NCBI RefSeq assembly: GCF_023806625.1
Contig: NZ_JAMTDX010000011.1
Span: 91,838-155,837 of the forward strand
Length of the DNA stretch: 64,000 bases
Reading direction: 5' to 3'
Origin: Accumulibacter sp.
Lineage (GTDB): Bacteria > Pseudomonadota > Gammaproteobacteria > Burkholderiales > Rhodocyclaceae
Position 1 is the first letter of the stretch. Every line of letters starts with the position of its first letter. A program made the translations under genes and the position numbers. Shown in pieces: positions 16,597 to 27,223 of this stretch. The notes beneath the pieces are model-generated. The model saw nothing but the letters and a program-made list of their open reading frames with translations, ran no database searches and was not told the origin of the DNA.

Positions 16597-16925
16597 GCCA
16601 TCGTCTCCGCCGCTGGCCAAGATATTTCGCCCGGCTTGTCGACCAGACCGAGCGGGGGTGAATCGCTCTGCCATCCAGCGGACCGGAGCCCTTGCTCAGC
16701 CACTCGCGTTTGCCTTCGGCCCTGCACGACGCCTTCTCACAGACAGCACACCGTGTGACCGGCCCAAGGACGCCAGTGACTGGCACGACTCGGGCTGGCC
16801 AAGTGACGGGCGCTGGTGACCAGCCCGGGCGGACCTCTCGACTCTCGGCGCCGCTGGCTGCCCGAGAGCGCAGGAGGCGGCCACCACCAGCGCCGTCGCA
16901 GCGCATCGATCTCCCGAACGCGCGC
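16597..16925 (-). other. 329-bp gap between ihfB and lapB, no recognisable gene
   Basis: Relatives normally have lapA (about 100 codons, two membrane helices) here. I read all minus-strand frames. One short stretch (ALVVAASCALG) is hydrophobic, but no frame gives the LapA pattern of two helices with a following coiled coil, and no good Shine-Dalgarno is present. lapA seems absent or decayed beyond recognition at this position. Confidence 0.55.
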
Positions 16926-17219
16926 CTAGGTCGCCTCGAGTGAAGCGTCCACGCGCTCGCGCAACTCCTTGCCGGCCTTGAAATGCGGCACCCATTTCTC
17001 GGGAACCTCGACCCTCTCCCCCGACTTCGGATTGCGTCCCACGCGTGGTGGCCGGTAATTCAGCGCGAAGCTGCCGAACCCGCGAATCTCGATGCGGTCA
17101 CCCCTGCCCAGGGCCTCGGCCATCGCTTCGAGGATCATCTTCACGGACAATTCGGCGTCCTTGGCCACCAGCTGCGGAAAACGTCCGGCCAGTTCGGCGA
17201 TGAGATCCGACTTCGTCAT
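16926..17219 (-). CDS. ihfB: Integration host factor beta subunit
   Basis: Small DNA-bending protein that heterodimerises with IHF-alpha. The 97-residue sequence starts [10 protein letters not shown]. It carries the HU/IHF core [26 protein letters not shown] with the intercalating proline of the beta arm (RNPKSGE), then [19 protein letters not shown]. It lies 9 bp downstream of rpsA, the normal arrangement in proteobacteria. Confidence 0.97.
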   Translation of the reverse strand: MTKSDLIAELAGRFPQLVAKDAELSVKMILEAMAEALGRGDRIEIRGFGSFALNYRPPRVGRNPKSGERVEVPEKWVPHFKAGKELRERVDASLEAT

Positions 17220-17228
17220 CCGCCAGCC

Positions 17229-18932
17229 TTAGGAATGGGGAGGGTTATGCAGCTTCGCCTTGAGCAGAGCGCCCAGATTCGTCGTGCCCGAGCTTGCGCT
17301 GCTGTCCGCCGAGAACTTCTGCATCGCTTCGTGCTGTTCGGCCTGCTCGCGCGCCCTGACCGACAGGCTGATCGAGCGGGTCTTGCGATCGATGTTGATG
17401 ATCATCGCCTCGATCGTATCGCCCTCCTTGAGGACTTTCGTCAGATCGTCGATGCGCTCGCGTGCAACCTCCGACGCGCGCAGGTAGCCCTCGATGTCCC
17501 CGCTCAGCGTCACCACCGCGCCACGCAAGTCCACCGATTTGACCACACCGCGGACGATGCTGTTCTTGTCATGGGTGGCGATGTAGCTGGTATAAGGATC
17601 GCCGTCGAGCTGCTTGATACCCAGCGAGATTCGTTCCTTGTCGGTGTCGATGGCCAGGACGACCGCATCGACCTCATCGCCCTTCCGGAAGTTGCGGATC
17701 GCCTCTTCGCCGGGTGTCGACCACGAAAGGTCGGAGAGGTGCACGAGGCCGTCGATGCCACCCGGCAACCCGATGAACACGCCGAAGTCGGTGATCGACT
17801 TGATCGCCCCGCGGACGCGGTCGCCTTTCTTGTAGTTCATCGAGAACTCGTCCCACGGATTTGCGGCACACTGCTTCATGCCCAGCGAGATGCGTCGGCG
17901 GTCTTCGTCGATCTCCAGAATCATGACCTCGACTTCGTCGCCAAGCTGTACGACCTTCGACGGGTGGACGTTCTTGTTCGTCCAGTCCATTTCCGAGACA
18001 TGGACCAGGCCCTCGATGCCCTGCTCGATTTCAACGAAGGCGCCGTAATCGGTAAGGTTGGTCACCCTGCCGAACAAGCGTGTCGTCGGCGGATAGCGGC
18101 GCGAAATGCCGATCCACGGATCCTCCCCGAGCTGCTTGAGCCCGAGTGAAACCCGGTTCTTTTCCTGATCGAACTTGAGGATCTTGGCCTGCACCTCGTC
18201 GCCAACCGAAAGCACCTCGGACGGATGGCGAACACGCCGCCAGGCCAAGTCGGTGATGTGCAGCAGACCGTCGATTCCACCCAGGTCAACGAAAGCACCG
18301 TAGTCGGTGATGTTCTTGACCACTCCCTTGACGACACTCCCTTCCTTGAGTGTCGCGAGCAGTGCATCGCGCTCTTCGCCTGCGGTCGCTTCGAGCACCG
18401 CACGACGCGAGACGACGACGTTGTTGCGCTTCCGGTCGAGCTTGATGACCTTGAACTCATAGGTCTTGCCTTCGTACGGAGACGTGTCCTTGACCGGGCG
18501 CAGGTCGACGAGCGATCCCGGCAGGAACGCACGAACGCCGTTGGTCATCACTGTCAGCCCACCCTTGACCTTGCCGGCAATCGTCCCGCTCACCAGACTG
18601 CCATCGTTGAGCGCCTGTTCGAGTGCATTCCAGGCAGCGACGCGCTTGGCGCGATCGCGCGACAGGCGCGTTTCGCCGAAGCCATTCTCGAGCTGTTCGA
18701 TGGCGACCTGAACGAAGTCGCCGATCCTCACCTCGAGTTCGCCCCGATCGTTGAGGAACTCCTCGCTTTCGATATAGCTCTCGGACTTCAGACCAGCGTT
18801 GACGACGACGAAATTCTGGTCGATGCGCACCACTTCGGCCGTGATCACCTCTCCCGGACGCATCTCCTGACGTCCGAGGCTTTCTTCGAATAGTTCGGCA
18901 AAGTTTTCTTGCATGTTGGGATTGGCTGACAT
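17229..18932 (-). CDS. rpsA: 30S ribosomal protein S1
   Basis: RNA-binding ribosomal protein that unwinds and docks mRNA on the 30S subunit. The 567 residues contain six S1 (OB-fold) repeats from about residue 25 to 545, with typical strands such as [39 protein letters not shown] and [19 protein letters not shown]. The start at MSANPN, followed by the family [12 protein letters not shown], is preferred; an upstream in-frame extension to 19091 lacks similarity. As often seen for rpsA, no strong Shine-Dalgarno precedes it. It lies between aroA-cmk and ihfB. Confidence 0.96.
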   Translation of the reverse strand: MSANPNMQENFAELFEESLGRQEMRPGEVITAEVVRIDQNFVVVNAGLKSESYIESEEFLNDRGELEVRIGDFVQVAIEQLENGFGETRLSRDRAKRVAAWNALEQALNDGSLVSGTIAGKVKGGLTVMTNGVRAFLPGSLVDLRPVKDTSPYEGKTYEFKVIKLDRKRNNVVVSRRAVLEATAGEERDALLATLKEGSVVKGVVKNITDYGAFVDLGGIDGLLHITDLAWRRVRHPSEVLSVGDEVQAKILKFDQEKNRVSLGLKQLGEDPWIGISRRYPPTTRLFGRVTNLTDYGAFVEIEQGIEGLVHVSEMDWTNKNVHPSKVVQLGDEVEVMILEIDEDRRRISLGMKQCAANPWDEFSMNYKKGDRVRGAIKSITDFGVFIGLPGGIDGLVHLSDLSWSTPGEEAIRNFRKGDEVDAVVLAIDTDKERISLGIKQLDGDPYTSYIATHDKNSIVRGVVKSVDLRGAVVTLSGDIEGYLRASEVARERIDDLTKVLKEGDTIEAMIINIDRKTRSISLSVRAREQAEQHEAMQKFSADSSASSGTTNLGALLKAKLHNPPHS

Positions 18933-19114
18933 ATTGAGTGAGTTAGCTGTCCGCACAACTGCGGAGCGAATTGATTGAACGACCACCAGCCGGCTGTACC
19001 AGCACCCCGGACGACGCCGCAGACCCGCGCAGCGACGAAGCCTCTCTGGAGTGCTGTTCAACCAGTCGAACATTGCCCCGGCTGGTGACACCCTGGCTCG
19101 CGACCAAAGCCGCC

Positions 19115-21082
19115 CTAGCCAATTTTCGGAGCCGTCTTGACCCAGTCCAGTACCTGTGCCACCGCCGTATCGATGGTCAGGTTCGTCGTGTCGAGCAATT
19201 CAGCATCCCGGCCCTGCTGCATCGGAGCGACGCTACGTTGGCTATCGCGCTCGTCGCGTGCGCTCAGATCCAGCAGAAGGTTTTCAATACTAGCAGCGAT
19301 TCCTTTTCCCATCAACTGCTTATGTCGTCGCAGGGCGCGTACCTCGAGGCTCGCCGTAAGGAAGACCTTGAGGGCTGCGTCCGGGAAGACGACCGAGCCC
19401 ATGTCGCGCCCGTCAGCAACCAGTCCAGGCCGCCTGCGGAAGGCACGCTGCCGAAAGAGCAGAGCCGTGCGCACCGCGGGAAGCGCCGCGACCCGCGAAG
19501 CGGCAGTTGAGATCTCTTCGCTGCGGATCGCGTCCGAGACGTCTTCACCTGAGAGACGGATCAACTCGCCGTTGAACTCGGCATCGAGACCCGCCGCGAT
19601 CTCCGCCATGCGGCCCTCGTCGTCGAGCGAAGCGCCAGCCCGCCAGGCTGCCAGCGCAGTCAGCCGGTACAGCGAACCCGAGTCGAGATAGTGCCAGCCG
19701 AGCGCCCGGGCCACCCGCGCCGCGATCGTTCCTTTCCCCGACGCCGAACTGCCGTCGATGGCGATGACCGGAACGGGATCCCCGAGTTCGGCCAAGCGGG
19801 CGAAGAAGTCCGGAAATGTCTTGGCGACGACCTGCGGATCATTGATGCGCAGCGGCGTCCCGAGCGCCGCGAGGGAGAAGCTCATCGCCATGCGATGATC
19901 GTCGTAGGTGTCGATCGCCGCCGGGCTCAGACCACCTGGCGGAGGAACGATGCGCAGGAAGTCAGCCCCTTCGTCTACCAGCGCGCCGAGCTTGCGCAGC
20001 TCGCGGGCCATCGCCGCCAGCCGGTCGGTTTCCTTGACCCGCCAGCTGGCGATGTTGCGCAGCATGGTTGGCCCGTCGGCAAACAGCGCTGCGCTCGCCA
20101 GAGTCATCGCCGCGTCGGGGATATGATTGCAGTCGAGATCGATGCCGTGCAGCCGCACCCCCTCTTCCCGCACATCGGCCGGCGACCGGCTCTCGATCCA
20201 GTCCGCTCCACGGCTGACCCGTGCCCCCATCTGTTGCAGGGCATCGGCAAAGCGGACGTCGCCCTGGATCGAGTCGGACCCGACCCCGGTTACCCGCAGC
20301 GGCCCCCCACCGATCGCTCCGAGAGCCAGGAAGTACGAGGCGGACGATGCGTCTCCCTCGACATGCACCGTGCCCGGAGAGCGATAGACGCTTCCCGCCG
20401 GGACGCTGAAGGCACGCCAGCCATCGCGGACGACGGTAACGCCGAAGCGGGCCATCGTCGCCAGCGTGATCTCGACGTACGGCCTGGAAATCAGATCGCC
20501 CAGCACCTCGATCGTCGTTTCGACCCCGCGCAGAGGAAGAGCGATCAGCAACCCCGAGATGAACTGGCTCGACACGTCGCCGCGGAGTCGGACCCGGTTG
20601 GCCCGGGTCGCCTCCGGCGGAGAGATCGCCAGCGGCGGATAACCATCTCTGGCCAGATGGCGAACGCGCCCGCCGATCTGGCGCAACCCGTCGACCAGGT
20701 CGCCGATTGGTCGTTCGTGCATCCGGCTGACTCCCGAGAGCCGGTACTCGCCACCGGCGAGGGCGAGCACGGCGGTCAGCGGCCTGAACGCCGTCCCGGC
20801 ATTGCCGAGAAACAGGTCGGCCTGGCTCACCGGGAAGCGGCCGCCGACGCCGTGGACCCGAAAGTCGGTCTCGCCGAACTGTTCGACACGGACGCCGAGT
20901 CGATCGAGCGCATCGAGCATCCTTCGCGTGTCGTCGGAAACCAGAAGGTCGTACAGCTCGGTAGCCCCGTCGGCCAGCGCCGCAAGCAGCAGCACACGAT
21001 TGGAAATGCTCTTCGAACCGGGCAACTGGATCGTGCCGCGCGCGCGCAGCAGTTGCGGCAGATCGAGGTAGTCCGCGCTCAC
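19115..21082 (-). CDS. aroA-cmk: Fused 3-phosphoshikimate 1-carboxyvinyltransferase / cytidylate kinase
   Basis: One 655-residue polypeptide with two activities. Residues about 1-435 are EPSP synthase of the shikimate pathway ([36 protein letters not shown]; late [15 protein letters not shown]). Residues about 440-655 are CMP kinase with P-loop [22 protein letters not shown] and the C-terminal [10 protein letters not shown]. The junction is a short linker without a stop. GTG 21082 overlaps the tyrA stop (GTGA) with GGGAG seven bases upstream, giving coupled translation. The fusion is known in several betaproteobacteria. Confidence 0.95.
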   Translation of the reverse strand: MSADYLDLPQLLRARGTIQLPGSKSISNRVLLLAALADGATELYDLLVSDDTRRMLDALDRLGVRVEQFGETDFRVHGVGGRFPVSQADLFLGNAGTAFRPLTAVLALAGGEYRLSGVSRMHERPIGDLVDGLRQIGGRVRHLARDGYPPLAISPPEATRANRVRLRGDVSSQFISGLLIALPLRGVETTIEVLGDLISRPYVEITLATMARFGVTVVRDGWRAFSVPAGSVYRSPGTVHVEGDASSASYFLALGAIGGGPLRVTGVGSDSIQGDVRFADALQQMGARVSRGADWIESRSPADVREEGVRLHGIDLDCNHIPDAAMTLASAALFADGPTMLRNIASWRVKETDRLAAMARELRKLGALVDEGADFLRIVPPPGGLSPAAIDTYDDHRMAMSFSLAALGTPLRINDPQVVAKTFPDFFARLAELGDPVPVIAIDGSSASGKGTIAARVARALGWHYLDSGSLYRLTALAAWRAGASLDDEGRMAEIAAGLDAEFNGELIRLSGEDVSDAIRSEEISTAASRVAALPAVRTALLFRQRAFRRRPGLVADGRDMGSVVFPDAALKVFLTASLEVRALRRHKQLMGKGIAASIENLLLDLSARDERDSQRSVAPMQQGRDAELLDTTNLTIDTAVAQVLDWVKTAPKIG

Positions 21083-21966
21083 CCGCCGGCTCCCTTCTCC
21101 GCCCACTCCCGACGGGCGGTCCGGGCCGAGGCGAAGGTCGCCGCCAGTCTCTCGCCGTCACTGCGCACGAGCGCCTCGCGCAGGACATCGAGTTGTCCCC
21201 GGTAACGATCGAGTTCCTCGATCAGGGCGTCGCGGTTGGCGAGGCAGATATCGCGCCACATCTCGGGATGGCTCGCGGCAATCCGCGTGAAGTCACGAAA
21301 GCCGCTCGCTGCGAAGGCGAACAGCAGATCCCGGTTCTCGCGGCGAGCCAGGTCGTCGACCAGAGCAAACGACAGCAGGTGCGGCAGGTGACTCACCGCA
21401 GCAAACACCCCGTCGTGTTCGGCAGCCGTCATCTCGCTGACCCGGGCGCCGCAGCGCTCCCAGGCATCGCGGACCCGGGCGATGCTCGCCGCATCGGTCT
21501 CGGCCAGCGGCGTGAGGACCACCTGCTTGCGCCGATAGAGGTCCACCCGAGCGGCGAGCGCTCCACTGTTTTCGGCTCCGGCGATCGGATGCCCGGGAAC
21601 GAAGCGGCCAAGACACCCGCCGAAGTGAGCACGGGCAGCCGCGACGACGTCCTGCTTGGTACTGCCAGCATCCGTGACCACCGTCTGCGGACCGAGAAAC
21701 GGAACGACGCGCGCCAGGATTTCGGCAGTCTTGCCGACCGGCGTGGCAATCAGGACCAGATCGGCTGACGAAACCTCCTGGCCGACGTTGAACCCGGCGC
21801 GGTCGAGGATGCCGAGTTGCAGCGCCTGGTTCAGCGAGCCGAGGGTGCGCCCGAAGCCGACGACCTCGCCGACTTCGCCGGCCGCCTTCAGCGCGAGGGC
21901 AAAGGAACCGCCGATCAGCCCGACGCCGAAGACGACCAGTTTGCCGAGCATGGGCTTGCGGGTCAT
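21079..21966 (-). CDS. tyrA: Prephenate dehydrogenase
   Basis: Oxidative decarboxylation of prephenate (or arogenate) in tyrosine synthesis. The 295 residues begin with a Rossmann motif [17 protein letters not shown]. They also contain [23 protein letters not shown], the substrate-site [16 protein letters not shown], and the catalytic His region [13 protein letters not shown]. There is no chorismate mutase or ACT domain, so it is the short monofunctional type. The start may be ATG 21966 or the internal ATG at 21951. It sits between hisC and aroA-cmk. Confidence 0.95.
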   Translation of the reverse strand: MTRKPMLGKLVVFGVGLIGGSFALALKAAGEVGEVVGFGRTLGSLNQALQLGILDRAGFNVGQEVSSADLVLIATPVGKTAEILARVVPFLGPQTVVTDAGSTKQDVVAAARAHFGGCLGRFVPGHPIAGAENSGALAARVDLYRRKQVVLTPLAETDAASIARVRDAWERCGARVSEMTAAEHDGVFAAVSHLPHLLSFALVDDLARRENRDLLFAFAASGFRDFTRIAASHPEMWRDICLANRDALIEELDRYRGQLDVLREALVRSDGERLAATFASARTARREWAEKGAGG

Positions 21967-21988
21967 CCTGTCACCATCAGGGTCGGGC

Positions 21989-23077
21989 TCACAGCGAGCG
22001 CTCGAGCGCTCTCAGGAAGCGCTCGTTCTCGACTTCGGTGCCGATCGTCACGCGCAGCCACTCCGGCATCCCGTAGCCGGCGACCGGACGGACGATGACT
22101 CCCTGCCTGAGCAGTCGCTGGTTGACCTGTGCGGCGTCGGCGAGCCGAAAGGTCACGAAATTGCCGTGCGACGGAATGTGACTGCAGCCCAGATGCTTGA
22201 GTCCACCGACGATCTGCTCCATTCCGGCACGATTCAGCGCGTAGCTGGCAGCGACGAACTCATGATCGTCGAGTGCCGCCGCGGCCGCAACGAGAGCGAG
22301 GTTGTTGCAGTTGAACGGCTGGCGAACGCGATTCATCAGATCGGCGACTTCGGCCGAGGCCAGCGCATAGCCGATGCGCAGCCCGGCCAGGCCATGAATC
22401 TTGGAGAACGTGCGAGTGATCACCAGGTTTGGGAAGTCGGCGAGCCAGGCCGTCGTATCGACGCGTTCAGCCGGCTGGAGATACTCGTTGTATGCCTCGT
22501 CGAGTACGACCACGACATTCGCGGGAAGCGCCTCGAGCAAGCTCCTGAGTTGGGGATAGGACGCGAAGGTTCCGGTCGGGTTGTTCGGGTTGGCGATCCA
22601 CACCAGGCGCGTGTCCGGCCTGATCGCTGCCCGCATCGCCGCGAGGTCGTGGGCGTAGTCGCGCGCGGGAACTTCGATCCCCTCAGCCCCGGCAGCGAGG
22701 GTCGCCAGAGGGTAGACGGCAAAGGCATGCTCGGCAAAGACCGCCGAACGTCCGGGAGCGAGGAACACGCGCGCGACGAGATCGAGCACGTCATTCGAAC
22801 CATTGCCAAGGACGATCTGCTCGCTCGCCAGCCCCGTCCTCCCGGCCAGCGCCCGCTTGAGGTCGAAATCGTCGGGATAGCGCGCCAGCCCGTCGAGCGC
22901 CCCGGCCACCGCCACCCTCGCCTTGGGGCTCATGCCGAGCGGGTTCTCGTTGGAGGCGAGTTTGACGATCTGGTCGACAGCCAGACCCATCTCGCGCGCC
23001 AGCTGGCTGATCGGCTTGCCCGGAAGGTAGGGCGATATGGCGCGGACGTAGGGCAGTGACTGCTCGTGGAGTGTCAT
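21989..23077 (-). CDS. hisC: Histidinol-phosphate aminotransferase
   Basis: PLP aminotransferase converting imidazole-acetol phosphate to histidinol phosphate. HisC members in aromatic gene clusters often also transaminate phenylpyruvate or prephenate. The 362-residue fold-type I protein shows LASNENPLG, GNGSNDVLDLV, WIANPNNPTGT, LDEAYNEY and the PLP lysine in TRTFSKIHGLAGLRIGY. Its place between pheA and tyrA suggests the second role, which is inference. The gap to pheA is 30 bp. Confidence 0.94.
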   Translation of the reverse strand: MTLHEQSLPYVRAISPYLPGKPISQLAREMGLAVDQIVKLASNENPLGMSPKARVAVAGALDGLARYPDDFDLKRALAGRTGLASEQIVLGNGSNDVLDLVARVFLAPGRSAVFAEHAFAVYPLATLAAGAEGIEVPARDYAHDLAAMRAAIRPDTRLVWIANPNNPTGTFASYPQLRSLLEALPANVVVVLDEAYNEYLQPAERVDTTAWLADFPNLVITRTFSKIHGLAGLRIGYALASAEVADLMNRVRQPFNCNNLALVAAAAALDDHEFVAASYALNRAGMEQIVGGLKHLGCSHIPSHGNFVTFRLADAAQVNQRLLRQGVIVRPVAGYGMPEWLRVTIGTEVENERFLRALERSL

Positions 23078-23107
23078 CCTTTATCCTCGAAAAGCGGTTC
23101 GCCTCAC

Positions 23108-24199
23108 TCAGTAGACCGCAGCCGGGTACGAACCGAGGAGCTTCAGATAGGGAGCGCGCAGAGCGAGTTCAGCGAGCGCGCTGCGTACCGGTGGGTCTTC
23201 GCGATGGCCGTCGAGGTCCACGAAAAAGACGTACTCCCAGAGAGTGTGCCTCGCCGGGCGCGACTCCAGGCGGGTCATCGACACCCCAGCCTCGGAAAAC
23301 GGCGCGAGCAACCCGCTCAGCGCGCCCGTCCGGTTCTGCGCCGACATGACCAGCGAAGTCTTGTCGCGACCCGAGGGACCGGCGTCGTGTCGGCCGAGAA
23401 CGACGAAGCGTGTGGTGTTGTTCGGCTCGTCCTCGATGTTTCTGGCCAGCATCGGCAGCCGGTAGCGTTCCGCCGCAGCCTGGCCGGCGATCGCCGCCGA
23501 CCCCGCCTCGCCTGCCGCGAGCTGAGCCGCCTGGGCGTTGCTTCCCACCGGAACACGCCTGACCAGCGGCAGCGAGCGATTCAGCCACTCGTGACATTGC
23601 GCCAGCGACTGCGCATGCGAGTAGACGGTGGCGACACGGCCGAGCTCGATCTCATTGGACAGCAGATGCTGATGGATGCGCAGCACGACCTCGCCGCAAA
23701 TCTTCAGAGGCGTGCTCAGCAGCAGGTCAAGGGTCCGCCCGATGGCCCCTTCGGTCGAGTTCTCGATCGGTACGACCGCATAGTCGGCATGCGCCGCCTC
23801 GACCTCGCGGAATACGTCGTCGATCGAAGCCTGGGGCATCAGCCGGGCCGCGTGCCCGAAGTGCCTGGTTGCCGCGCTCTCGGAGAAAGTGCCGAGCGGA
23901 CCGAGGAAGGCGATCCCCAATGGCTGCTCGAGCGAGAGGCAGGCGGACATCACCTCGCGGAAGAACCAGGTGACACTCTCGCTGCTCAACGGCCCCCGGT
24001 TGATCTCCCGAATGCGCTGCAGCACCTGTGCCTCACGCTCCGGGCGATAACTGAACCCCGCTTCGCCGTAACGGGCCTTGATCCGGCCGACCTCCTGGGC
24101 ATGACGCGCGCGCTCATTGAGCAGTTCGAGCAACTGCCCGTCAACGCGGTCGATCTTCTGCCGAACGACCGCGAGTTCCTTCTGCAGATCGTCGCTCAT
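23108..24199 (-). CDS. pheA: Bifunctional chorismate mutase / prephenate dehydratase (P-protein)
   Basis: Two steps of phenylalanine synthesis in one 363-residue protein. Residues about 1-90 form an AroQ-type chorismate mutase (IDRVDGQLLELLNERARHA). Residues about 95-275 are prephenate dehydratase (FLGPLGTFSESAATRHFG; VVPIENSTEGAIGRTLDLL). A C-terminal ACT domain for feedback by phenylalanine includes ALSGLLAPFSEAGVSMTRLESRP. ATG 24199 is preferred over the adjacent GTG 24202. Related genomes have serC between gyrA and pheA; here there is only a 136-bp gap. Confidence 0.95.
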   Translation of the reverse strand: MSDDLQKELAVVRQKIDRVDGQLLELLNERARHAQEVGRIKARYGEAGFSYRPEREAQVLQRIREINRGPLSSESVTWFFREVMSACLSLEQPLGIAFLGPLGTFSESAATRHFGHAARLMPQASIDDVFREVEAAHADYAVVPIENSTEGAIGRTLDLLLSTPLKICGEVVLRIHQHLLSNEIELGRVATVYSHAQSLAQCHEWLNRSLPLVRRVPVGSNAQAAQLAAGEAGSAAIAGQAAAERYRLPMLARNIEDEPNNTTRFVVLGRHDAGPSGRDKTSLVMSAQNRTGALSGLLAPFSEAGVSMTRLESRPARHTLWEYVFFVDLDGHREDPPVRSALAELALRAPYLKLLGSYPAAVY

Positions 24200-24335
24200 C
24201 ACCGAGCAAAAGCCCTGCGCGTCGGCCGCGCACAGCGGACCCGCGGCTGTACACTCGTTGCCGTCGCGTGCCGGCTTCCTTCACTCCAGGCGCCGCGGCC
24301 GCGCAAGACGATCGAGTCGCCGTCAGTCAAGGACA

Positions 24336-26948
24336 TCACGGCGCATCTGACCCGGACACGCCCGGATCGGGCAGCGGACCCGGCCGCTCCAGCGACTCGC
24401 CGAGATCGCCGTCGTCCTCGGCTTCGACGACCTTTTCGAGCCCGGCGAGCCTCTCTCCGGCGTCGAGCGCGATCAGCGTCACGCCCTGCGTCGCCCGACC
24501 GAGTTCGCGAATCTCGCGCACCCGCGTGCGGATCAGCACGCCACCGGTGGTGATCAGCATGATCTCGTCCTCGTCGCGAACCAGGCGCGCGCCGACGACC
24601 TTGCCGTTGCGCTCGCTGGCCGCGATCGCGATCACGCCCTGTGTGCCGCGGCCCGAGTGGCGAAAGTCGGCGAGCGCCGTGCGCTTGCCGAAGCCGTTTT
24701 CGGTGGCCACGAGCACCGTCTGCTGATCATTGTCGGCGACGAGCAGCGAAAGCACCTGCTGGCCTTCGCCGAGTCGCATGCCGCGCACGCCGCGCGCGGT
24801 ACGCCCCATCGGCCGCACTTCCTCCTCGTCGAACCAGACCGCCTTGCCCGCATCCGAGACGAGGACCACGTCCTGGCTCCCGCTGGTGATCTCCACGCCG
24901 ACCAGATAGTCGTCCTCGTCGAGCGCGACCGCAATGATCCCGTTGCGACGCGGGTTCGAGAATTCGGCGAGCGGCGTCTTCTTGACGGTGCCCTGCGCGG
25001 TACACATGAAGACGAAGCGATCGTCGGCAAACTCCCTGACGGTGAGCACGGCGCTGACCTTTTCGCCCTCCTCGAAGGGAAAGAGGTTGACCACCGGCTT
25101 GCCGCGACTGTTGCGCGTTCCCTGTGGCACTTCGTAAACCTTGAGCCAGTACACCCGGCCGCGATTGGTGAAACAGAGGATGTAGTCGTGGGTATTGGCG
25201 ATGAACAGGTGATCGACGAAGTCGTCGGCCTTCATCGCCGCCGCCTGCTTGCCGCGCCCGCCGCGCCGCTGTGCGCGATAGTCGGTGAGCGGCTGCGACT
25301 TGACGTAGCCGCTGTGCGACAGCGTGACGACCATGTCCAGCGGGGTGATGAAGTCTTCGATGCCCAGATCCTGGGTATGGATCACCACCTCCGAACGACG
25401 ATTGTCGCCGAACTGGGCGCGAATCCCGGTGAGTTCGTCGGCGATCATCCGGGTGATCCGCTCGGGCCGGGCCAGGATGTCCATCAGGTCGGCGATCTGC
25501 ACGAGCAGCGCCGCGAAGTCCCCGACGATCTTCTCGCGCTCGAGGCCGGTCAGCCTCTGCAGGCGAAGATCGAGGATCGCCTGCGCCTGTGCTTCGGAGA
25601 GCAGATAACCGTTCTTCGACAGGCCGTACTCGAGCCCGAGGCCGTCCGGACGCGTCGCGTCGAGAGCCGCCCGGCTGAGCATTTCGGCCACCGTCGGCGA
25701 GTCCCACAAGCGCCCCATCAACCCACGCCGCGCGTCCGCCGGAGTCGGCGAAGCCTTGATCAGAGCGATGATCTCATCGACGTTGTCGAGCGCCACCGCG
25801 AGGCCTTCCTGGATGTGAGCCCGCTCGCGCGCCTTGCGCAGCTCGAAGACCGTCCGCCGGGTGAGGACCTCGCGGCGGTGCCAGAGAAATCGGTCGAGAA
25901 GCTGCTTCAGGTTCAGGACCCGTGGCTGGCCGTCGACCAGCGCGACCATGTTCATCCCGAAGGTGTCCTGGAGCTGGGTCTGCTTGTACAGGCAATTCAG
26001 CACGACCTCGGGAACTTCGCCGCGCTTCAGTTCGATGACCACGCGCATCCCGGACTTGTCCGACTCGTCGCGCAGATCCGAGATTCCTTCGAGTCGCTTC
26101 TCGTTGACCAGCTCGCCGATCTTCTCGAGCAGCGTCCGCTTGTTGACCTGGTACGGCAGCTCGTCGATGATGATCGCCTGCCGGTTGCCACGATCGATGT
26201 CCTCGAAATGCGTCCGGCCACGCATCACGACGCGGCCGCGTCCGGTCCGGTAGCCTTCGCGAACCCCTGAAACACCGTAGATGATTCCAGCGGTCGGGAA
26301 GTCGGGTGCCGGAACGAGGTCGATCAGCTCATCGACCGTCGTCTCCGGCTTGTGCAGCAGCGCCAGGCAGGCGTCGACGACCTCGCCGAGGTTGTGCGGA
26401 GGAATGTTCGTAGCCATTCCGACGGCGATTCCCGACGAGCCGTTGATCAGCAGATTCGGGATTCGCGCCGGAAGGACCAGCGGCTCCTCCTCCGAGCCGT
26501 CGTAGTTCAACCCGAAGTCGACGGTCTCCTTGTCGATGTCGGCGAGCAGTTCGTGCCCGATCCGCGCCATGCGCACTTCGGTGTAGCGCATCGCCGCCGG
26601 ATTGTCGCCGTCCACTGAGCCGAAGTTGCCCTGTCCGTCGATCAGCATGTAGCGCAACGAGAAGTCCTGCGCCATGCGCACGATCGTGTCGTAGACCGCC
26701 GTATCCCCGTGGGGGTGGTACTTGCCGATGACGTCGCCGACGACCCGGGCAGACTTCTTGTACGGCTTGTTCCAGTCGTTCGACAGCTCGTGCATCGCAA
26801 AGAGCACGCGGCGATGCACGGGCTTGAGGCCGTCCCGCGCATCGGGCAACGCGCGGCCGACGATCACGCTCATCGCATAGTCGAGATACGAGCGTCGCAT
26901 CTCGTCTTCGAGGCTGATCGGCAGGGTTTCCTTGGCAAAGACTTCCAT
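24336..26948 (-). CDS. gyrA: DNA gyrase subunit A
   Basis: Breakage-reunion subunit of DNA gyrase (type II topoisomerase). Length is 870 residues. The N-terminal domain shows [21 protein letters not shown] and the catalytic tyrosine in MRYTEVRM. The C-terminal beta-pinwheel includes the GyrA box QRRGGRGKQ. In the quinolone-resistance region the residue equivalent to E. coli Ser83 is Thr and Asp87 is retained; Thr at this site is natural in some species. It heads the minus-strand cluster and is divergent from ftsH. ATG 26951 is an equally possible start. Confidence 0.97.
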   Translation of the reverse strand: MEVFAKETLPISLEDEMRRSYLDYAMSVIVGRALPDARDGLKPVHRRVLFAMHELSNDWNKPYKKSARVVGDVIGKYHPHGDTAVYDTIVRMAQDFSLRYMLIDGQGNFGSVDGDNPAAMRYTEVRMARIGHELLADIDKETVDFGLNYDGSEEEPLVLPARIPNLLINGSSGIAVGMATNIPPHNLGEVVDACLALLHKPETTVDELIDLVPAPDFPTAGIIYGVSGVREGYRTGRGRVVMRGRTHFEDIDRGNRQAIIIDELPYQVNKRTLLEKIGELVNEKRLEGISDLRDESDKSGMRVVIELKRGEVPEVVLNCLYKQTQLQDTFGMNMVALVDGQPRVLNLKQLLDRFLWHRREVLTRRTVFELRKARERAHIQEGLAVALDNVDEIIALIKASPTPADARRGLMGRLWDSPTVAEMLSRAALDATRPDGLGLEYGLSKNGYLLSEAQAQAILDLRLQRLTGLEREKIVGDFAALLVQIADLMDILARPERITRMIADELTGIRAQFGDNRRSEVVIHTQDLGIEDFITPLDMVVTLSHSGYVKSQPLTDYRAQRRGGRGKQAAAMKADDFVDHLFIANTHDYILCFTNRGRVYWLKVYEVPQGTRNSRGKPVVNLFPFEEGEKVSAVLTVREFADDRFVFMCTAQGTVKKTPLAEFSNPRRNGIIAVALDEDDYLVGVEITSGSQDVVLVSDAGKAVWFDEEEVRPMGRTARGVRGMRLGEGQQVLSLLVADNDQQTVLVATENGFGKRTALADFRHSGRGTQGVIAIAASERNGKVVGARLVRDEDEIMLITTGGVLIRTRVREIRELGRATQGVTLIALDAGERLAGLEKVVEAEDDGDLGESLERPGPLPDPGVSGSDAP

Positions 26949-27223
26949 CATCGATCCACGAACGCCGGGCCGTCGGCGAAGATGCCGACGTCCTGATCAG
27001 GGTCGATATTCTACCACGGCGGTTCCCGTCAGCCCGAGCCGGGGCTCCGACTTCGCGGGATCACCAACGGCGTTGCCGCCGGCAACGCCCGGCTCGAGCG
27101 CCAGCGGATCCGCGCGGAATCCGCCTGACTCGGCTTGAACCGTGGCAAACTGCCCCAAGCTGATTCTTGCGGCGTCCGACGCCGGCAGCCCCGCCGGCCG
27201 CGCCCCGGTCGAGGGACAGCCTT

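Noticed and set aside
18933..19091. An N-terminal extension of ribosomal protein S1
   Set aside because: The extra 53 residues lack S1 similarity; the known N-terminus begins near [11 protein letters not shown].
19701..19760. A possible frameshift or missing stop joining aroA and cmk
   Set aside because: The linker is clean and in frame, both halves are intact, and the fusion is known in betaproteobacteria.
26690..26710. GyrA Thr at the quinolone-resistance position as an acquired mutation
   Set aside because: Thr83 is the natural residue in some wild-type species, so it cannot be called resistance from sequence alone.
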